Of a stretch of DNA of 64,000 nt, positions 1-12,420 are shown piece by piece; the first letter of the stretch is position 1; each line of letters starts with the position of its first letter. Source of the stretch: Spodoptera frugiperda (lineage: Eukaryota > Arthropoda > Insecta > Lepidoptera > Noctuidae); the NCBI RefSeq assembly GCF_023101765.2, contig NC_064213.1, positions 2,418,001 through 2,482,000 of the forward strand. The letters run 5' to 3'. Position numbers and translations under genes: made by a program. The notes beneath the pieces are model-generated. The model searched no databases. It was not told where the DNA came from and worked only from the letters and a program-made list of their open reading frames with translations.

Positions 1-1244
1 CTACCACACGGTGACTTTTTGTAGCGATGCTGACAATAATTTGTCGCCGTGGGCTAGGGGCCTAATAGACACTTTATCAAAACTTCAATTTAATTTAAAT
101 GCTCTTTAATATAAACATCGGAAATAAAACGTGCACCTGTTCAGGAAAAATCCATCACCATTATTAATAAATATGATTTCGAATAGTTTTACAATTTGCA
201 TAGACAATGTGTAATTAAAGTAAATTGCTAAACGCTTTAATATGTAATTGTTATTTACAATTACAATAAATGCTTACGATGTTAGGAAATATTACCCGGA
301 CAATAGTAAAAACATTGATTAATGTTTTAACAGAGAACAGTTAAATAAATAAGCAGTTATTAAAAGAGTTTTCTAAGTGATCTTTTCACTAAATTGTTTT
401 CCCAACAAAGGAACTCTTCTAGTCTAAAATACAATTATTTTCTCTTCTGTTTTCTCTTAAGCATTCAATCGATGTTTCGCTTTCCTTTTACATAAATGTC
501 CAATCAGTCTAAGAAACGTTTATCTTGGATGGTCATCTTTTCATCCAATCACCAATATATTTACTCGCTGTCTACAACTAAATCGTATACTTATAGGTAT
601 CGACTAATTGACAGCAAACCAAAATACTTTTAAACTTCTTTAATAATAATATTCGACTTTATTACAATACAACAAAGCTGAAAATCAAATATGTTTCCTA
701 TAAAGTAGAATAATTTACAAACTTCAAACTCAAAAATGGCTGGACCTTTTAGAGACTAATCTTCACAAACCACTTTTTTATAATAAGTAGTTAATTTCTT
801 TAAAACAAGACTAATAAACCTTTTCTAAATAATAAGTATGTAATCAAACTAATCAAGCATAAAACCTGAATTTAGTTCGAGGTAGTCTCGAGCTAAATAA
901 ATAAGATTTACTTGTACAGGAGTAAAAAATCTTAGCTCGCCTTGGTCCACATAAAATACTTAGGATATTTAGAGATAAGATAATTAGAAAAGACTCCGTA
1001 TTTTATAATCTGCGGTAATTAAGTATTATTAATATGATATATAAAACATAACATGGTTTTTATTACACGCGAGGTCGTTAAAACAGTAATATATACGTGG
1101 ATAAAGTAATGTCCACTTTTCGCCAATTATTTTACGAGCGCAGTGCAATTAATGGCATTAATTGTACACCACTTTTACTACGTGCTAAGACTGTTTTATA
1201 ATTAGGTGCTGACAGTTAATCAGAAGATCAAATAAGTATTATTA
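1..1244. other. AT-rich stretch, no feature seen
   Basis: No coding exon, RNA gene or recognisable repeat is visible on either strand. The sequence is AT-rich with short homopolymer runs and many stops in all frames. Confidence 0.6.
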
Positions 1245-1480
1245 AAGACACCGTTTTTTATGGTATAAGCTGGTAAACGAGCAGACGGGTCACCTAATGG
1301 TAAGCAATCGCCACTGCTCATGGATACACGAAACACCAGAGGCGTTACAAGTACGTTGTCGGGCTTTTGGAGATTAGGAATTTAATGAATCGGGGATAAG
1401 AAAGATTCGGAAGAGAGTAATTGGGCCTCCGGTCTCACTCACACAACGGATCACAACGGATCCAGTTGAGCCGGCCTATT
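1245..1480 (+). repeat. Rep-D short interspersed repeat
   Basis: A T-run is followed by the block that marks this family here: a 'cgagcagacgggtcaccta' core, then 'accagaggcgttacaa' and a 'cgggcttttggagattagga' segment. Related copies lie at 9338, 37055 and 59570 (reverse). I recognise it as a common lepidopteran short repeat. Its boundaries are approximate. Confidence 0.7.
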
Positions 1481-2091
1481 CGTGCCGAAGCATTACTCTC
1501 CCACACTTAAACCATACTCAGGCCCCAATTCATTATCCTATTAATTGTTTCAGTAATGTATATGTGTAATTTAGCTGCTACGTCACGCTATAGTACGTAC
1601 ATATACCTTTTAGTTAGGTAAGTGTCAGTTTTGGGGAGACGAACACGGCCATAAGTCTCTTTATAATTTGATAGGTACTTAAATAGAAGCAACCTATTGT
1701 AATCAGAAAATCAAAATAATAGTAAAAAGCAATCTTCAGACTCCTTATTTAGTAATCGTAGTCTAGAAAATGGTTCACTTTTTTATACCTACTTAACTTG
1801 AAAACGATTCCATTTTTTTGCGTCTAGATTTAATTAGTAAACTAGTAATAAATGTCATCAAAGTGAATTAAGATCAATTTCATTGTACCATTAACAGTTA
1901 ACAGAAAGGGACAGGTAATTAGGTTGCACGACAACTCGACAACTAAGTCACTGAAATTAGCATTAATTAGTGCAACTGAAAGCGTGTTTAAATTAAGTAA
2001 GAAAGAAAAAATATGTTTCACTAGTGAATAGAATGGAAAGACTAGAGAGCAGCATTTTCAGAGTGTCGGCGATAAAACTACACATTTTATT
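1481..2091. other. No feature seen
   Basis: AT-rich sequence without long open frames or a repeat I can match elsewhere in the window. Confidence 0.5.
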
Positions 2092-2320
2092 TTTTTTTTG
2101 AGTGAGGAAGGAATTATCCAATTACTTTTCCTGCGTTGGGCGAGGCGAGAGGAAGTGTGAGACTTTTACTGACTATACACCACCCCGTTCCTACACTTGC
2201 TCTTCGAGCCGGAGCCCCAGTAACCCGCAGCTGGGGATCGGGCATCATCCCTACTGGACTCCATCTGTGGTGGTCTAATAGCTCTTTGAGGAGCTCGGAA
2301 ACACAGATGTCAGCTTAAAA
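2092..2320 (+). repeat. Rep-A GC-rich short repeat, long variant
   Basis: Begins with a T/G run and contains the Rep-A landmarks in order: 'gggcgaggcgagagg', an 'agtgtgagacttttactgac' block, 'caccccgttcctac', then 'gagccggagcccc' and a 'ggatcgggcatc' end. It continues into a tail ('tggtggtctaatagctc') that is also seen, reversed, near 38.65 kb. The local GC peak is an effect of the repeat and does not indicate a gene. Confidence 0.7.
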
Positions 2321-3364
2321 ACGGTGTCCATTATTCAGCTGATGTTAATGTACCTAGTGTAAATTAGACTAACGTTTGTACGTTCCAGATTTACGCGCCT
2401 TTTGTCATACAAAACTAAAATTTCAAACCATTTTCTTCAATTTTAATAAATAAACACACTGAGTCAGCAAACGTTTGTAACGTTTAAATATTATCTCATC
2501 ACAGAAAAAAGATTTCATAATAATTAAAAACTCAAACATAACATTTACTTTGTATTATGTCTGCAGTATTTTATAATCTATATATTTGTATAAGTTAGTA
2601 TCGAGTAATTTAGTAGGATTTCTTTATCTTTCGCCACTGTTATAGTATTTACTATTTAGGAAAAACCCGGAAGGCTTTTTAGGACATTTTCTTTCAATTG
2701 AAAAGTATATATGACTGGAAAATTTAACGATGGAACATAATTGCTAAGGACCAGTCATTAGCAATAAAATTGTTTTCGGAATAGTTTAAGTAATCATTTC
2801 CATTAAATTCCTATTATATGTATACGGCAATTATTAGTAATTTTAATTCAGTAATTTCATTCCTAAAACTATTGAATATGAGTTCTAAATATCTAAAAGT
2901 GAAATCATCTAGGTTTCCATTAACATTTATTTGCTTGTGTTTATTTCACTAAACACAATAATGTGGTTTCACAAACCGCAACAGCTACATTGTTATTTAA
3001 TAACGCTTGTGCAAAAATCATCAAATCTATTGGCAAAGGCTGGAATTCATAGACATCTCGATGATGGAAAATTACGCAACAGAACACAGTATGCTAGACA
3101 TAAATCGGTTTACTAGGAGCCGATCTAAGGCCGAGACCGTGTCTCTGAATAATATCAAGTGCAGTACTTACAAATGCCGTAAATAGAAACCAAACATAAA
3201 TCGAAGGACAACTTAGAACAAAACCGATCAAGCATTAATTTACCAAACGCATACCTAAAAGGTGCACATTATAAAATATTATAATACTAAATTGTTCGTC
3301 GTCATTCAGTTAAGATGAATCCATTGTACCCAATTGTGGTGAAGTTACTCGTATTGTCAAATCG
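2321..3364. other. No feature seen
   Basis: AT-rich. A 61-codon open frame at 2931-3116 shows no recognisable domain, and I treat it as chance. Confidence 0.5.
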
Positions 3365-3545
3365 TAATCAAACAGAGCCGAAAAAACAAAAAAGCTCTTT
3401 TTTAAAAAGGAACCGCCTTACTTAAGCATAACATAACATACACACATGCATACATACTATACATACATAATAATATGTACATGCATAGAGGTCAAACTAA
3501 GAACCTCCTTATTTTGAAGTCAGCTAAACATCATTTAATATCGAA
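3365..3545 (-). repeat. Degenerate Rep-F (AGAACCTCC-type) LINE-tail repeat
   Basis: Contains 'aaccgcctta' on one side, a 'cataca' microsatellite-like stretch and 'aagaacctcc' followed by a T-run and 'gaagtcagc'. The same ordered pieces occur near 26.4 kb and, in the opposite orientation, near 34.8 kb. Edges are uncertain. Confidence 0.45.
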
Positions 3546-3774
3546 TTCTATATTATAACCCAACTACTAAAAAAATACTCATTAGAAGCTAACAAACATG
3601 CATCATTTCAATACCAATAATAAAATGAATATACTCATTAGCCATAATTTTCTTGTTTTACAATCCTATTGTATATTTAAATCACTCAATATATCTAGTT
3701 ACTATTTCCCTTACACGTGCCATTTTCAGTCATATTAAATATAATAAGATTATTAAACTGATTGATTTAATGGT

Positions 3775-3934
3775 CTGTACCCTTAGTATAAGTTTGCTTT
3801 AAGTTTAAAGTAATCGAAACGAGAACGATCGGCGCTCTGATTGGCCGGTTCGAATAAAACAACCAATCAAAACGCCGAACGTGCTCTCGTTTCGTTTTCT
3901 TTCATCGTAAAGCAAACTCGTACTAAGGGTACAG
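3775..3934. mobile_element. Palindromic MITE, family M2
   Basis: The left half (ctgtacccttagtat...) pairs with the right half (...tactaagggtacag) over nearly its whole length, with mirrored 'gtttgctttaa' and 'cgaaacgaga' segments. The element is about 160 bp and can fold on itself. Half-copies lie at 37208-37298 and 56040-56125, sharing 'gcgctctcgtttcga' and 'gtaaagcaaactcgtac'. No open frame is present. Confidence 0.75.
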
Positions 3935-4855
3935 GTGATACTCGTATAACAAAAGAAGCTAAATCTTCAAGTGCTTTATCATTTTATTTAATGTAAGATA
4001 ATACATATTATAATAACTGAATGAAGTGTATTGATAAATACTACTTACTGCTACTGACTACAATAATAGTGCCTTGAGGTACACCCATTTTTGGATCTTA
4101 CAAAAGCGTTCGTTTGGTAAGTAAAGATAAGTGCTATGTAAAGACGAGTTTATTTAAAAAAAAAATGATAAATTCATATTTCTAGATAAACTTTAGTGTT
4201 CAATGAATCATTTTCCTACTCTTTTTGTGAAAATATTGTATGCAAATGACTATTACAATACATTTAATTAAGGTAGTCTGAGACAGAAGCGTCCTCGTGA
4301 ACGATATTGTCTACACAGACAGGTAAATAAACAAATAAATACATTTGAGACTGTAAACTATTGTGATAAAACACTGTAAACAAATAAATAATAAGGTTTT
4401 TATATTACCAGGTTTGTTTGTTTTACCATAATTAATAAAACTGAGGGCCATGGCAATGATTTTAAGCCCAGAGGAAACTAAGTATTTTATTTCTTTGATA
4501 ATAAAATCATTTCCTTGGACAAAAGGATATTATTATAACATTTATTATTCTCTTCGTTAATAAAGGATTTATGGACGTTCTTAAGTATTATTAAACATGA
4601 TAAACGTGGATCAATTAAAACGTTATTTATTTTCTATGTTTTTCAAGAATTTCTAACGAGTGAGATAATCTTATAATACCCGTTGAAGGTAAGTAATAAT
4701 ATTTATTCTAGCACGACAATAAAACATTATGCTATTTTGAAAAGACAGATACATGATGCTTCATCTTACAATAATGGGTTAGGTGGAAGGGAAGAGGAGG
4801 GCTGAGCGAATGCTACGAGTATATACAGAAGCGGACTGGTACCAACTCTATAGAT
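3935..4855. other. No gene; tiny RT-like relic inside
   Basis: Apart from a 27-bp relic at 4062-4088, nothing recognisable is present in this AT-rich stretch. Confidence 0.5.
4062..4088 (-). pseudogene. Possible reverse-transcriptase relic
   Basis: The minus strand reads MGVPQGTII, which matches the conserved GVPQGS.LGP block of non-LTR reverse transcriptases. The same block is intact at 9016 (minus) and 62884 (plus). Neither side extends the similarity convincingly, so this is either a very short decayed fragment or a chance match. Confidence 0.3.
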
Positions 4856-5045
4856 CAATTCTGACTACACGGTTGGCGCAGTGGCTGGGCAACCTGAGCC
4901 CGGCTGCCACGCAACGTGTAGCGAGTTCGATATTTCGGGTCTGATGTGATGTGTATGTAAACTTGTATGTTTGTAAACGCACCCACGACACAGGAGACCA
5001 TACAAATGTGGGGCGTTTAAAAAAAACGTCTGGTCTTGTAGAACA
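4856..5045 (+). repeat. Rep-B tRNA-derived SINE
   Basis: The A-box TGGCGCAGTGG is at 4874-4884, and a degraded B-box (GAGTTCGATAT) lies about 50 bp on. The usual Rep-B body follows: 'gtatgtttgtaaacgcaccc', 'gacacaggaga' and 'gtgggg', ending in an A-run. Consensus A and B boxes at tRNA spacing imply a Pol III promoter of tRNA origin. Confidence 0.8.
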
Positions 5046-5099
5046 ATTTTTCTCCAATGACAAGGACCAATTTAAAAAGCTGACCGCCAATCTTTAGGA

Positions 5100-6718
5100 A
5101 TTAAATGGCACCACCCGAAGAAGAACACAAGATACATGATATTTTTTGTCAGATAAGCAATCTTGGCTTCGTGAATTGTTAATTACAACCTTATGTATTT
5201 GTACGTTTACCTCAATTAGGGACTACATATTTGTGCCTTTAAATCACCTTTTCCACTAATCGTTCTTAGTATCTTTTACTATTAAGGCTAATTACTAGTA
5301 AATTGCCAATTAGATACCGTGCAGTGATAGTCGTTAGGTTTCTTGTAACAATCATTTTGCTTCTTAATTATCGTTTGATTAAGTCTCTAGTACTAGTTTA
5401 TTAATTGGATAATATTGGACGTTGGCTGTTTAAGTCCAAACATCTTTTGCTACTATTTCAGGAGAAACCTGTAATTTTCAATTCTTGAATGTCACAAAAG
5501 TCAATTTTATTAAAGAACTGATAACAGAATTTTAGGTTTTGAATTTGTCAGGCCATGAAAAGCTAAATTATCAAACTTCTCAGGAAATGATTTAACCTTA
5601 AAAGTGTAAACTATGGCAAAAGGACTAATAAAAGTGAACAGACACAACCGAAATTAAATCTTACGCTAATTCCCATAACTTACATTTTACCACGATGCGT
5701 CTCAACTCTCAATAGTAACTGCGCAAACGACTTACCTGTAACAAAAACAAATTAATAAGTAAACAAATAGGTACAACACAACATTCGAAAAACAAATGCA
5801 ATTAAAATGAAACAATGTTCAATAGCCAAGCCGAGGTGGTCTTAGCACTGCTTAATAATGTAGTTTCTCATTAGCATAAGAATGCAGATTAAGTACTATA
5901 ATTTTGCCAGCCATTAATATGGCTTTAATTCTAATGAATTTGGTACCAAAAAATCCAGATAGACCAGATTGAACTAGTTCTTAATGTGGGCAGCGAAATG
6001 GCAGGAAATGTACTTATATAAAAAAGCAACAATTAAATTAATCCATCTATTGAAATGCACAAGAACCTACATATATCAATTAAGCAATGGTAACCTAATC
6101 CACAAAACCGAAAAGAAACTTTAAAACCTTGTAAAATTAGAATGAATTTCCGTTAACAATATTGTCACTTAGCGTCTGCCAAGGAGGTTAATGTCAGGGT
6201 ACTGTTAATCATATGTGTCAATTATATTGAAAATATAAGCATATCTATAAATAAGTTAGCTTCATCCAACGACAATTTTTGGTCGCCAACTTTGGGAAAA
6301 TTTATCTTAGTGCTAATCTACACTCCCTAAAAATAAAAAGAATCCAAAAACTTTCTTTAAGACCAGTTTTTTCAGCTTTATTTTTGTCTGTCAGTCACAA
6401 TATATCTATCTAACGAAAGACTCCTATATCAAATTGATGAGCGAACAAAAAAAAAAATTGTCCAACACAGTTTTGTCAGTTAATGTATGTGTTAGCCTAA
6501 TCGATCCGCAAGCCACGTAGTTCGTGACAAATCGATCAACTTAATGCATGTTAAATCGATTGTTGAATGTGATCACTAGCTGTCGCCTAGATGTCTGGAG
6601 AATATGAGTTCACGTTCTGTTTTAAGGCTTCTCTTTATTTCTTCAATACATAGTGCCGTACTCAGAGTTATTTAATGATTACTTAAAGTATTCCTTAGTA
6701 ACGATCTTGCCCTGAACT
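5100..6718. other. No feature seen
   Basis: About 1.6 kb of AT-rich sequence with no coding exon, hairpin or repeat that I could match. Confidence 0.5.
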
Positions 6719-6930
6719 ATTTTTTTTTTTAACATTGCCCCACATTAGGATTTTCTCCTGTGTCGTGGGTGCGTTTACAAACATACAATTTCACATACAC
6801 ATCCAGACACCCAGACCCGAAACAATAATCTGTGGATCACACAAAGAGTTGTTCCGTGCGGGAATCGAACCCGCGACACGTTACACGGCAGCCAGTTGCC
6901 CAGCCACCGCGCCAACCGTGCAGTCTACTA
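6719..6930 (-). repeat. Rep-B tRNA-derived SINE, well preserved
   Basis: Read on the minus strand, the A-box TGGCGCGGTGG (6904-6914) and a perfect B-box GGTTCGATTCC (6861-6871) are followed by the Rep-B body and an A-tail (the T-run at 6721). This is the best-kept copy in the window and could be the youngest. Open frames across it are by-products of the repeat. Confidence 0.85.
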
Positions 6931-7548
6931 TTGGTAAGGACTGGCTTAAGTTACCATTAGATGACTCTGAGTACTCTGGTTATAAGATCATCATCATCAG
7001 CAGGAAGACTGTTGAACAAATATATATCCTTAAAAGAGGAGTCGAGGTTACCTAAAACTATATGTACTTCGTGATGTTTATCTTATATTTATCGCTTAAG
7101 CTATAACGGTTTATATATTCGTACATTAATGCGAGATTTCGGAACAAAACCGCTATGAAATATTTGGACATACTAAGGACTTATTTTGCAATGTCTGGAT
7201 AGCCGCTATGTATCAGATAACTTTGAATTAAGAACGTCATTTGTATGCACTATCTGTCACATAAGTTTATCGGGCACTTATATGAAGGTGGTGAAACACA
7301 CACAGTTGAGATTTGGTGAAAATGAGTGGAAGTTTGAAGGCTCTCTAACACCTTACCAGGATCTATTGTAAAGAAGTAAACATTAACTTTACACCCTTGT
7401 ATTAAAGTTGTTAATTTATTGAAGACATTTGACAGTTTGGAAATATGAAGGCTAGTCTTCACAAAGCTAGACCGTAATGAAATCAATTTATCAGATTGTT
7501 TACTTTATGCGGATCTATCAGCTTAAGATGAACAGCAGTTCAGTAACT
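6931..7548. other. No feature seen
   Basis: Contains a short ATC repeat near 6990 and two opposite-strand open frames of 60-80 codons at 7186-7486 with no recognisable domain. Confidence 0.4.
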
Positions 7549-7745
7549 GTGAAGTCAAAGTCAAAGTCAAAGCATTTATTTCAATTAATCCTAAATAAGG
7601 CACTTTTGAAACGTCAAATTGAATTGTCCGTCAGTCTGTCTGTCAGTGAAGCTAGGCGCTCGTTCCAAAGTGTAGCTTCGAATGGAGAAGAACGAGCAAG
7701 AAACTCCATCGTTACTCTTTTAAAAAGAAGTTTTTTACAATTTCT
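7549..7745 (-). repeat. LINE 3'-end-like repeat with hexamer tail
   Basis: Starts with tandem 'gtcaaa' units (7553-7573), then 'gcatttatttcaattaatcc' and a CG-richer block around 'gaagaacgagcaagaaactc'. Read on the minus strand, a body ending in TTTGAC repeats suggests the microsatellite-type 3' tail of a CR1/L2-like LINE. The parent ORF is not present next to it. Confidence 0.45.
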
Positions 7746-7849
7746 CTGATACACTATTTATCTATTGTATATATATGTAGGAACAATGTAACTACAATAC
7801 GTCATAACTAACGGGACAATAAAACCAATTTGTAAAGAAAATAAAATAG

Positions 7850-9090
7850 CGGGTTATTTCAAACATAGTGCCCACATATGTACACTTACAATTTTGAAAT
7901 AATGCTTCTATACAAATAATAATAATATATAATTTAATCTTTCACATAAAAAAAATATCTGCTTGATGCCACAGGATCCCTAGACTGCATTGGAATAAAT
8001 TAATACTTTAAGTTAACGTGTAACTAGTGATCGTATTTGAGCATTGTCTAGTGTGAGCGAGTGTCCAGTAGAGCCGGACCAACATGCTGCCACGCATTTT
8101 TATCCTCAATATAATCTGACAGTTTATAATATGCCTGTTTACACAGTTCACGCTTTATACAAGATTTAAATTTTTTCTCGTTCAGATTCAGTATGGTAGT
8201 TGGTAGTTTATTATAACATTTAACACAAAAACCCATGAAGGATTTCTGCACTTTGGACAATCGGAATTGCGGTATAGCCAACTTATTTTTACCTCTCGTA
8301 TTAAAATTGTGTCTGTCGCTTCTTTTTTCAAACAATTGTTGATTTTTTCTTACGTACATAATATTTTCGTAAATGAATTGAGAAGGCACTGTAAGAATAT
8401 TTATAGTTTTAAAAAGTTCTCTCAAAGATTCACGACGGGGCAAGTTATATATTGCTCGAATAGCTCGCTTTTGCAAAATAAAAATTGATTCTACATCCGC
8501 GGCCCGACCCCACAGCAAAATGCCGTAAGACATTATGCTGTGGAAATAGCTAAAATAAACAAGCCTTGCTGTATTTACATCCGTTAGCTGCCTAATTTGT
8601 CTGACTGCATAAGCAGCGGAGCTTAGTCTCCCCGAAAGTGCTTTTATGTGGGGCCCCCATTGTAATCTGTCATCTAGTGTGATACCCAAAAATATAGTCT
8701 CCTTAACAAATTCCAACTTTTGTCCGTTCAAAGCAACATAACATTCGTTATTTTGTACGTTTGGCAAGCAAAATTTAATACATTTGGTTTTTTTCTCATT
8801 AAGCGCCAAGTTATTAATAGTAAACCAATTATAGACTTGAAGAATGGAGCTGTTTACGTCGTCAAAATTATTCATACGTCGACCTATCTTAAAAATCAAT
8901 GATGTATCATCTGCAAACAGCACCATTTTTGGTTCATTTTCGAATATGAGTGGCAAATCGTTAATGTAGACTAAAAATAGAAAAGGACCCAATATTGAAC
9001 CCTGAGGAACGCCCATTTTTATCTCAGACCCTTGTGAATTAACCCCGTTTATATGAACTTTCAGCTGCCTATCCTCTAAATATAAGGTAA
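7850..9090 (-). mobile_element. 5'-truncated CR1/Jockey-like LINE
   Basis: A non-LTR retrotransposon fragment made of the C-terminal RT part (8048-9090) and AT-rich sequence that may be its 3' UTR (7850-8047). The coding similarity stops abruptly near 9085, where the flank duplicates 'taaatataagg'. This is typical of 5' truncation during target-primed reverse transcription. It is related to the larger element at 61651-63813. Confidence 0.75.
8048..9016 (-). pseudogene. LINE reverse transcriptase, C-terminal fragment
   Basis: Encodes the C-terminal half of a non-LTR reverse transcriptase, the enzyme that copies element RNA into DNA at the target nick. The 322-residue frame opens at GVPQGSILGP (residues 2-11), carries the catalytic FADD box at 34-37 and a thumb with 'MSYGILLWG', and ends in the family's usual basic tail. 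In-frame coding continues upstream of the first Met to about 9085 (YLEDRQLKVHING), so that ATG is internal. The endonuclease and RT fingers with the first catalytic Asp are absent, so the fragment cannot be active. It aligns residue by residue with the C-terminus of the 61651-63813 protein, but the two differ too much to be recent copies of one source. Confidence 0.85.
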
Positions 9091-9337
9091 ATATAAGGTT
9101 AATACAAGCGATTACGGTTTAAAATCATTACTTTTTACGATCTTGTAATAATACGCTACGCAAATCAACGGTACATTTGATAGATGGACGTGAAGAAAAC
9201 TGGAGAAAAGATAACTTGATTGTGAAAGAAAGTAGTATAAACAAACATACTGAGAAAAAAAGACCAAGGAATTAGTAAAATAATTATTTGACAGATATAA
9301 TGAAACACAGTTAACTGCATAACTAAAAGTCTCCTTT

Positions 9338-9455
9338 TTTATGGAATAGGGGGGCAAACGAGCGGACGGGTCACCTGATGGTACGCGAACTGCCCATGGA
9401 CACCCGCAATAACAGAGGAGTTACAGGTGCGTTGCCGGTCTTTTAAAAAGGAGTA
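9338..9455 (+). repeat. Rep-D short interspersed repeat
   Basis: A T-run, then 'gcaaacgagcggacgggtca', 'cctgatggta', 'cccatggacacccgcaa' and 'gtgcgttgccgg', matching the other Rep-D copies in order. The copy is shorter than those at 1245 and 37055. Confidence 0.7.
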
Positions 9456-12287
9456 TGCTCTTTTCTTTCAGGTTTGAAGGTCGTATCGGTTCGGAAATAC
9501 CGAATACCTTTACATAAGAAGATTTGCTTTAATCTTCTTGCAATGCATACATGCTGGAGATTGCAGTTTAAATTCGGGTCATACGAATTCAGTAAAATCT
9601 GACTATGGGAATAAAGACCAAGGGTGACCACAAATATATTCTGGTTTACCGTCATCATACATTACAAAAAAATACCTAATGGCTTTGACATTTTCACAAT
9701 TCATTTGAATCTTTATCATTCCTTACATCTTCTTCAAATAAAAATATACGGACATCGTTGCTCGTTTATCGCCCTATTTGAATATCAATTGTACATTAGA
9801 ATTTATGTTATTACAGGCTATTGGGATTTCCGACCCCACCCCAACCACCAAGCAATGACCTTCGTGCCTCGTGGCTAACACCAATCTTTCATGTTTTCAT
9901 AGTAATTTACAAAATATTATGAATTTCAACGCTGACATTAAAGAAATGGAAAAATACTTCAAACATTTTAGGTATGCCTTGATTTATTATATATGTTTAT
10001 TTAACGCCTCACTATAATTATGATTAAGATTATTTAAATGGATTTATATGGTGCTAATGGAATGGAATTTAGGAACATGAAACCTCACTTATAAAATTGT
10101 TATTTTACGAAAAGTATATTAAAATACTTATGGTAATAAGGTGCAAATTCTGTTGCGAACTCGTTATGATCCTAGATATAAGAAACAAAAAAAAAACATT
10201 ATCAAGAATAAGTGTCTAATGACGTTGACATTCAATTGTATAATTTATTTTTATTATGAATTATTTTTATGACTAATAAAATAAAACACTGTTATTTACT
10301 ATAAATCCTTGCTCATCTTGCTGTTCATTGTCAAGCTGGTGAGTCAGCTGATTCTCATAGCAATGAAGAATTTTACCTTATCCCCTGAGGGTTGTCGTCC
10401 TCAAATCTCAGGGAAAATGATGCGTCTTACTACATTTGCTTATTCAAGGCACACAAGCTCCTTTTATTTACGATGAAGGCAAACATTTGCACAATACCTA
10501 CTTGTATATAAATTAGCCACTTCAGAGATACTGCTGTGTTGATATTTAATATTAAATTACCGACTACAAAAGGGGACTTTTTTGGAATCTTCGCTGATAG
10601 AAATCTAGCTTAGTTGGTTTTTGTCTCAAGGTCTAAGTCTTATACAATAGGTACTTAGTTGTTGTGTTGGTGATGTGACCAAGTTTACAATTAGATTATT
10701 TTAAAACAAAGTTAGAGTCAATGTAATTTTTATCTAGGAAGACCCTGCTTCCCCTAAAATGCCGTTTAAATCTATCGCTTTTAAAAATCTTGGTCTGCTG
10801 TTAACCATAAAGCCTGTGTTTTCCCATCATATCCCTGTTTCCACCATCTATAATCATCATCATTTCACTGATGATCTGGACCTTATTAGTTTTCCTTCCC
10901 TTCTCTTCTCTTCCCTAATCCCCATGTCTAATAGAAATCTTCATCAAAAAAACCTCTCACACATCAGCACACCGCGTGAGACAATACTGATTGTTCCAAG
11001 TGTCACAAGTGGTCAGGTCACGTCGGCTCCACTTACACGCATCCTCGGGATGCATCCACTTCAACCCATCCTCTACGCACACACCTATACCTACACCATT
11101 TTATATCACTCCCAAGTACGAAGGGTACTCAAACCAATTTGGAAATGCAACTCAAATGCTCCCATTTTAGAGTTGTGATTCATTTGCAGTGCTCACTTTA
11201 TGACTACCTGATTACGTCACCAGGTCAGTTCCTACTTTATTGTTCTTGGTGTTATCCGAGCATCATCTAGTTGGTTTAGTGTCAATTGTTTTACTTCTGA
11301 GAAACTCGTTACTGTCCGGCTGTTTCCGGAAAATCTCGAGTCATTACCATCTTTAAAAGTGTTTTCTCCTACTTTGTTTGTTATTATAAGTGTAGCGTCT
11401 CCATTTATCTTCATAGCTTTATGTTACAACATTTCTATACAATGTTATTCTCATTAATTTGTAAATATGTATAATGTTCCTTCTAATTTGTAAACAAAGA
11501 TGTTTCAAACTTAACTTTTTCTAAATTTAGATACAATAGATACAAACAATTCAACATGGCTTCTTGTCAGAAAAAAAAATTATGCATTTGTCCGCTACTT
11601 CAATTCAATGTGAAAATCTTCATCACATATCTAATTTCCACCGGCAAAGATCTCAGATTAGTTTTACCAATTATTCTTCCAAAACATAACATAATCGTCT
11701 GTGGGAATCTTAATGATCAAATATGACCATTTTAGTTTTTATGCACATGCGCGAGTCACGTGACAAGACAATCATTTAGGTAACAACGAGTTTTTACGTA
11801 CATAAATCCTATTTTTAATAACGACCAGTTTTCCTTACGTTTAAATAAATGACAAATAGGTTTTTATTATAATGTGTAAATAGCAGTTTTTATCATAGAA
11901 ACACACAGACTTCAATGAATAGTAAACTTTAGTAAATTGCTCAATAAAATTCATTTTTACTTAGCGGAAATTTTCTACATAATATTTTCCGAGTATGACT
12001 TTAAAATACAATGTCGAAATTAATACAATATGTTTACAGTTTAAGGAAAAAATCGTACAAGGTTTGGCAGCAAATAAAAATTTGAATACCCACCTACATT
12101 TACTTTTATCACGTGCAACAAGAACAACGTTTGTTCAGACACCGATTTCCAAGCATTTTTCGTAAATACATAAGCTAAGTATAATTGAAGAACTTTGAAA
12201 CAAAAACAATGGGGACCACTGACCACATTATCACTAATGATGGAGTTACACATTCAATGTAGGCACAAATTGGGCATACTTTTTTAA
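9456..12287. other. Long stretch without recognised features
   Basis: About 2.8 kb. The longest open frame (10759-11178 plus, 139 codons) has a locally CT-rich, less AT-biased composition but no domain or splice context I can recognise, so I do not call it a gene. Confidence 0.45.
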
Positions 12288-12420
12288 GGGGGGAAATCAT
12301 CCAATGGCTTCTCCCACCTTGGGATAGGGAGTGTCAGACTCTTACTAAAACCACACCGTTCCTACTCCTGCCCTTCGAACCGGAGCTAGGTAGTCCGCAG
12401 CTCCGGATCGGGCATCAAAT
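12288..12420 (+). repeat. Rep-A short repeat
   Basis: 'ggggggaaatcatccaatgg' opens the repeat, followed by 'agtgtcagactcttact', 'caccgttcctactcctg', 'cttcgaaccggagc' and 'gtccgcagctccggatcggg'. It is the compact Rep-A form, lacking the tail seen at 2092-2320. Confidence 0.75.

Noticed and set aside
4062..4088. A second complete LINE at 4 kb
   Set aside because: Only a nine-residue RT-like block is visible; no flanking RT motifs could be found.
6841..6925. A tRNA gene, because of consensus A and B boxes
   Set aside because: There is no foldable acceptor and anticodon set, and the boxes belong to a SINE with body and A-tail that recurs across the window.
10759..11178. 139-codon open frame as a possible gene
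   Set aside because: No recognisable domain, splice signals or promoter; histidine and leucine runs follow from CT-rich sequence.
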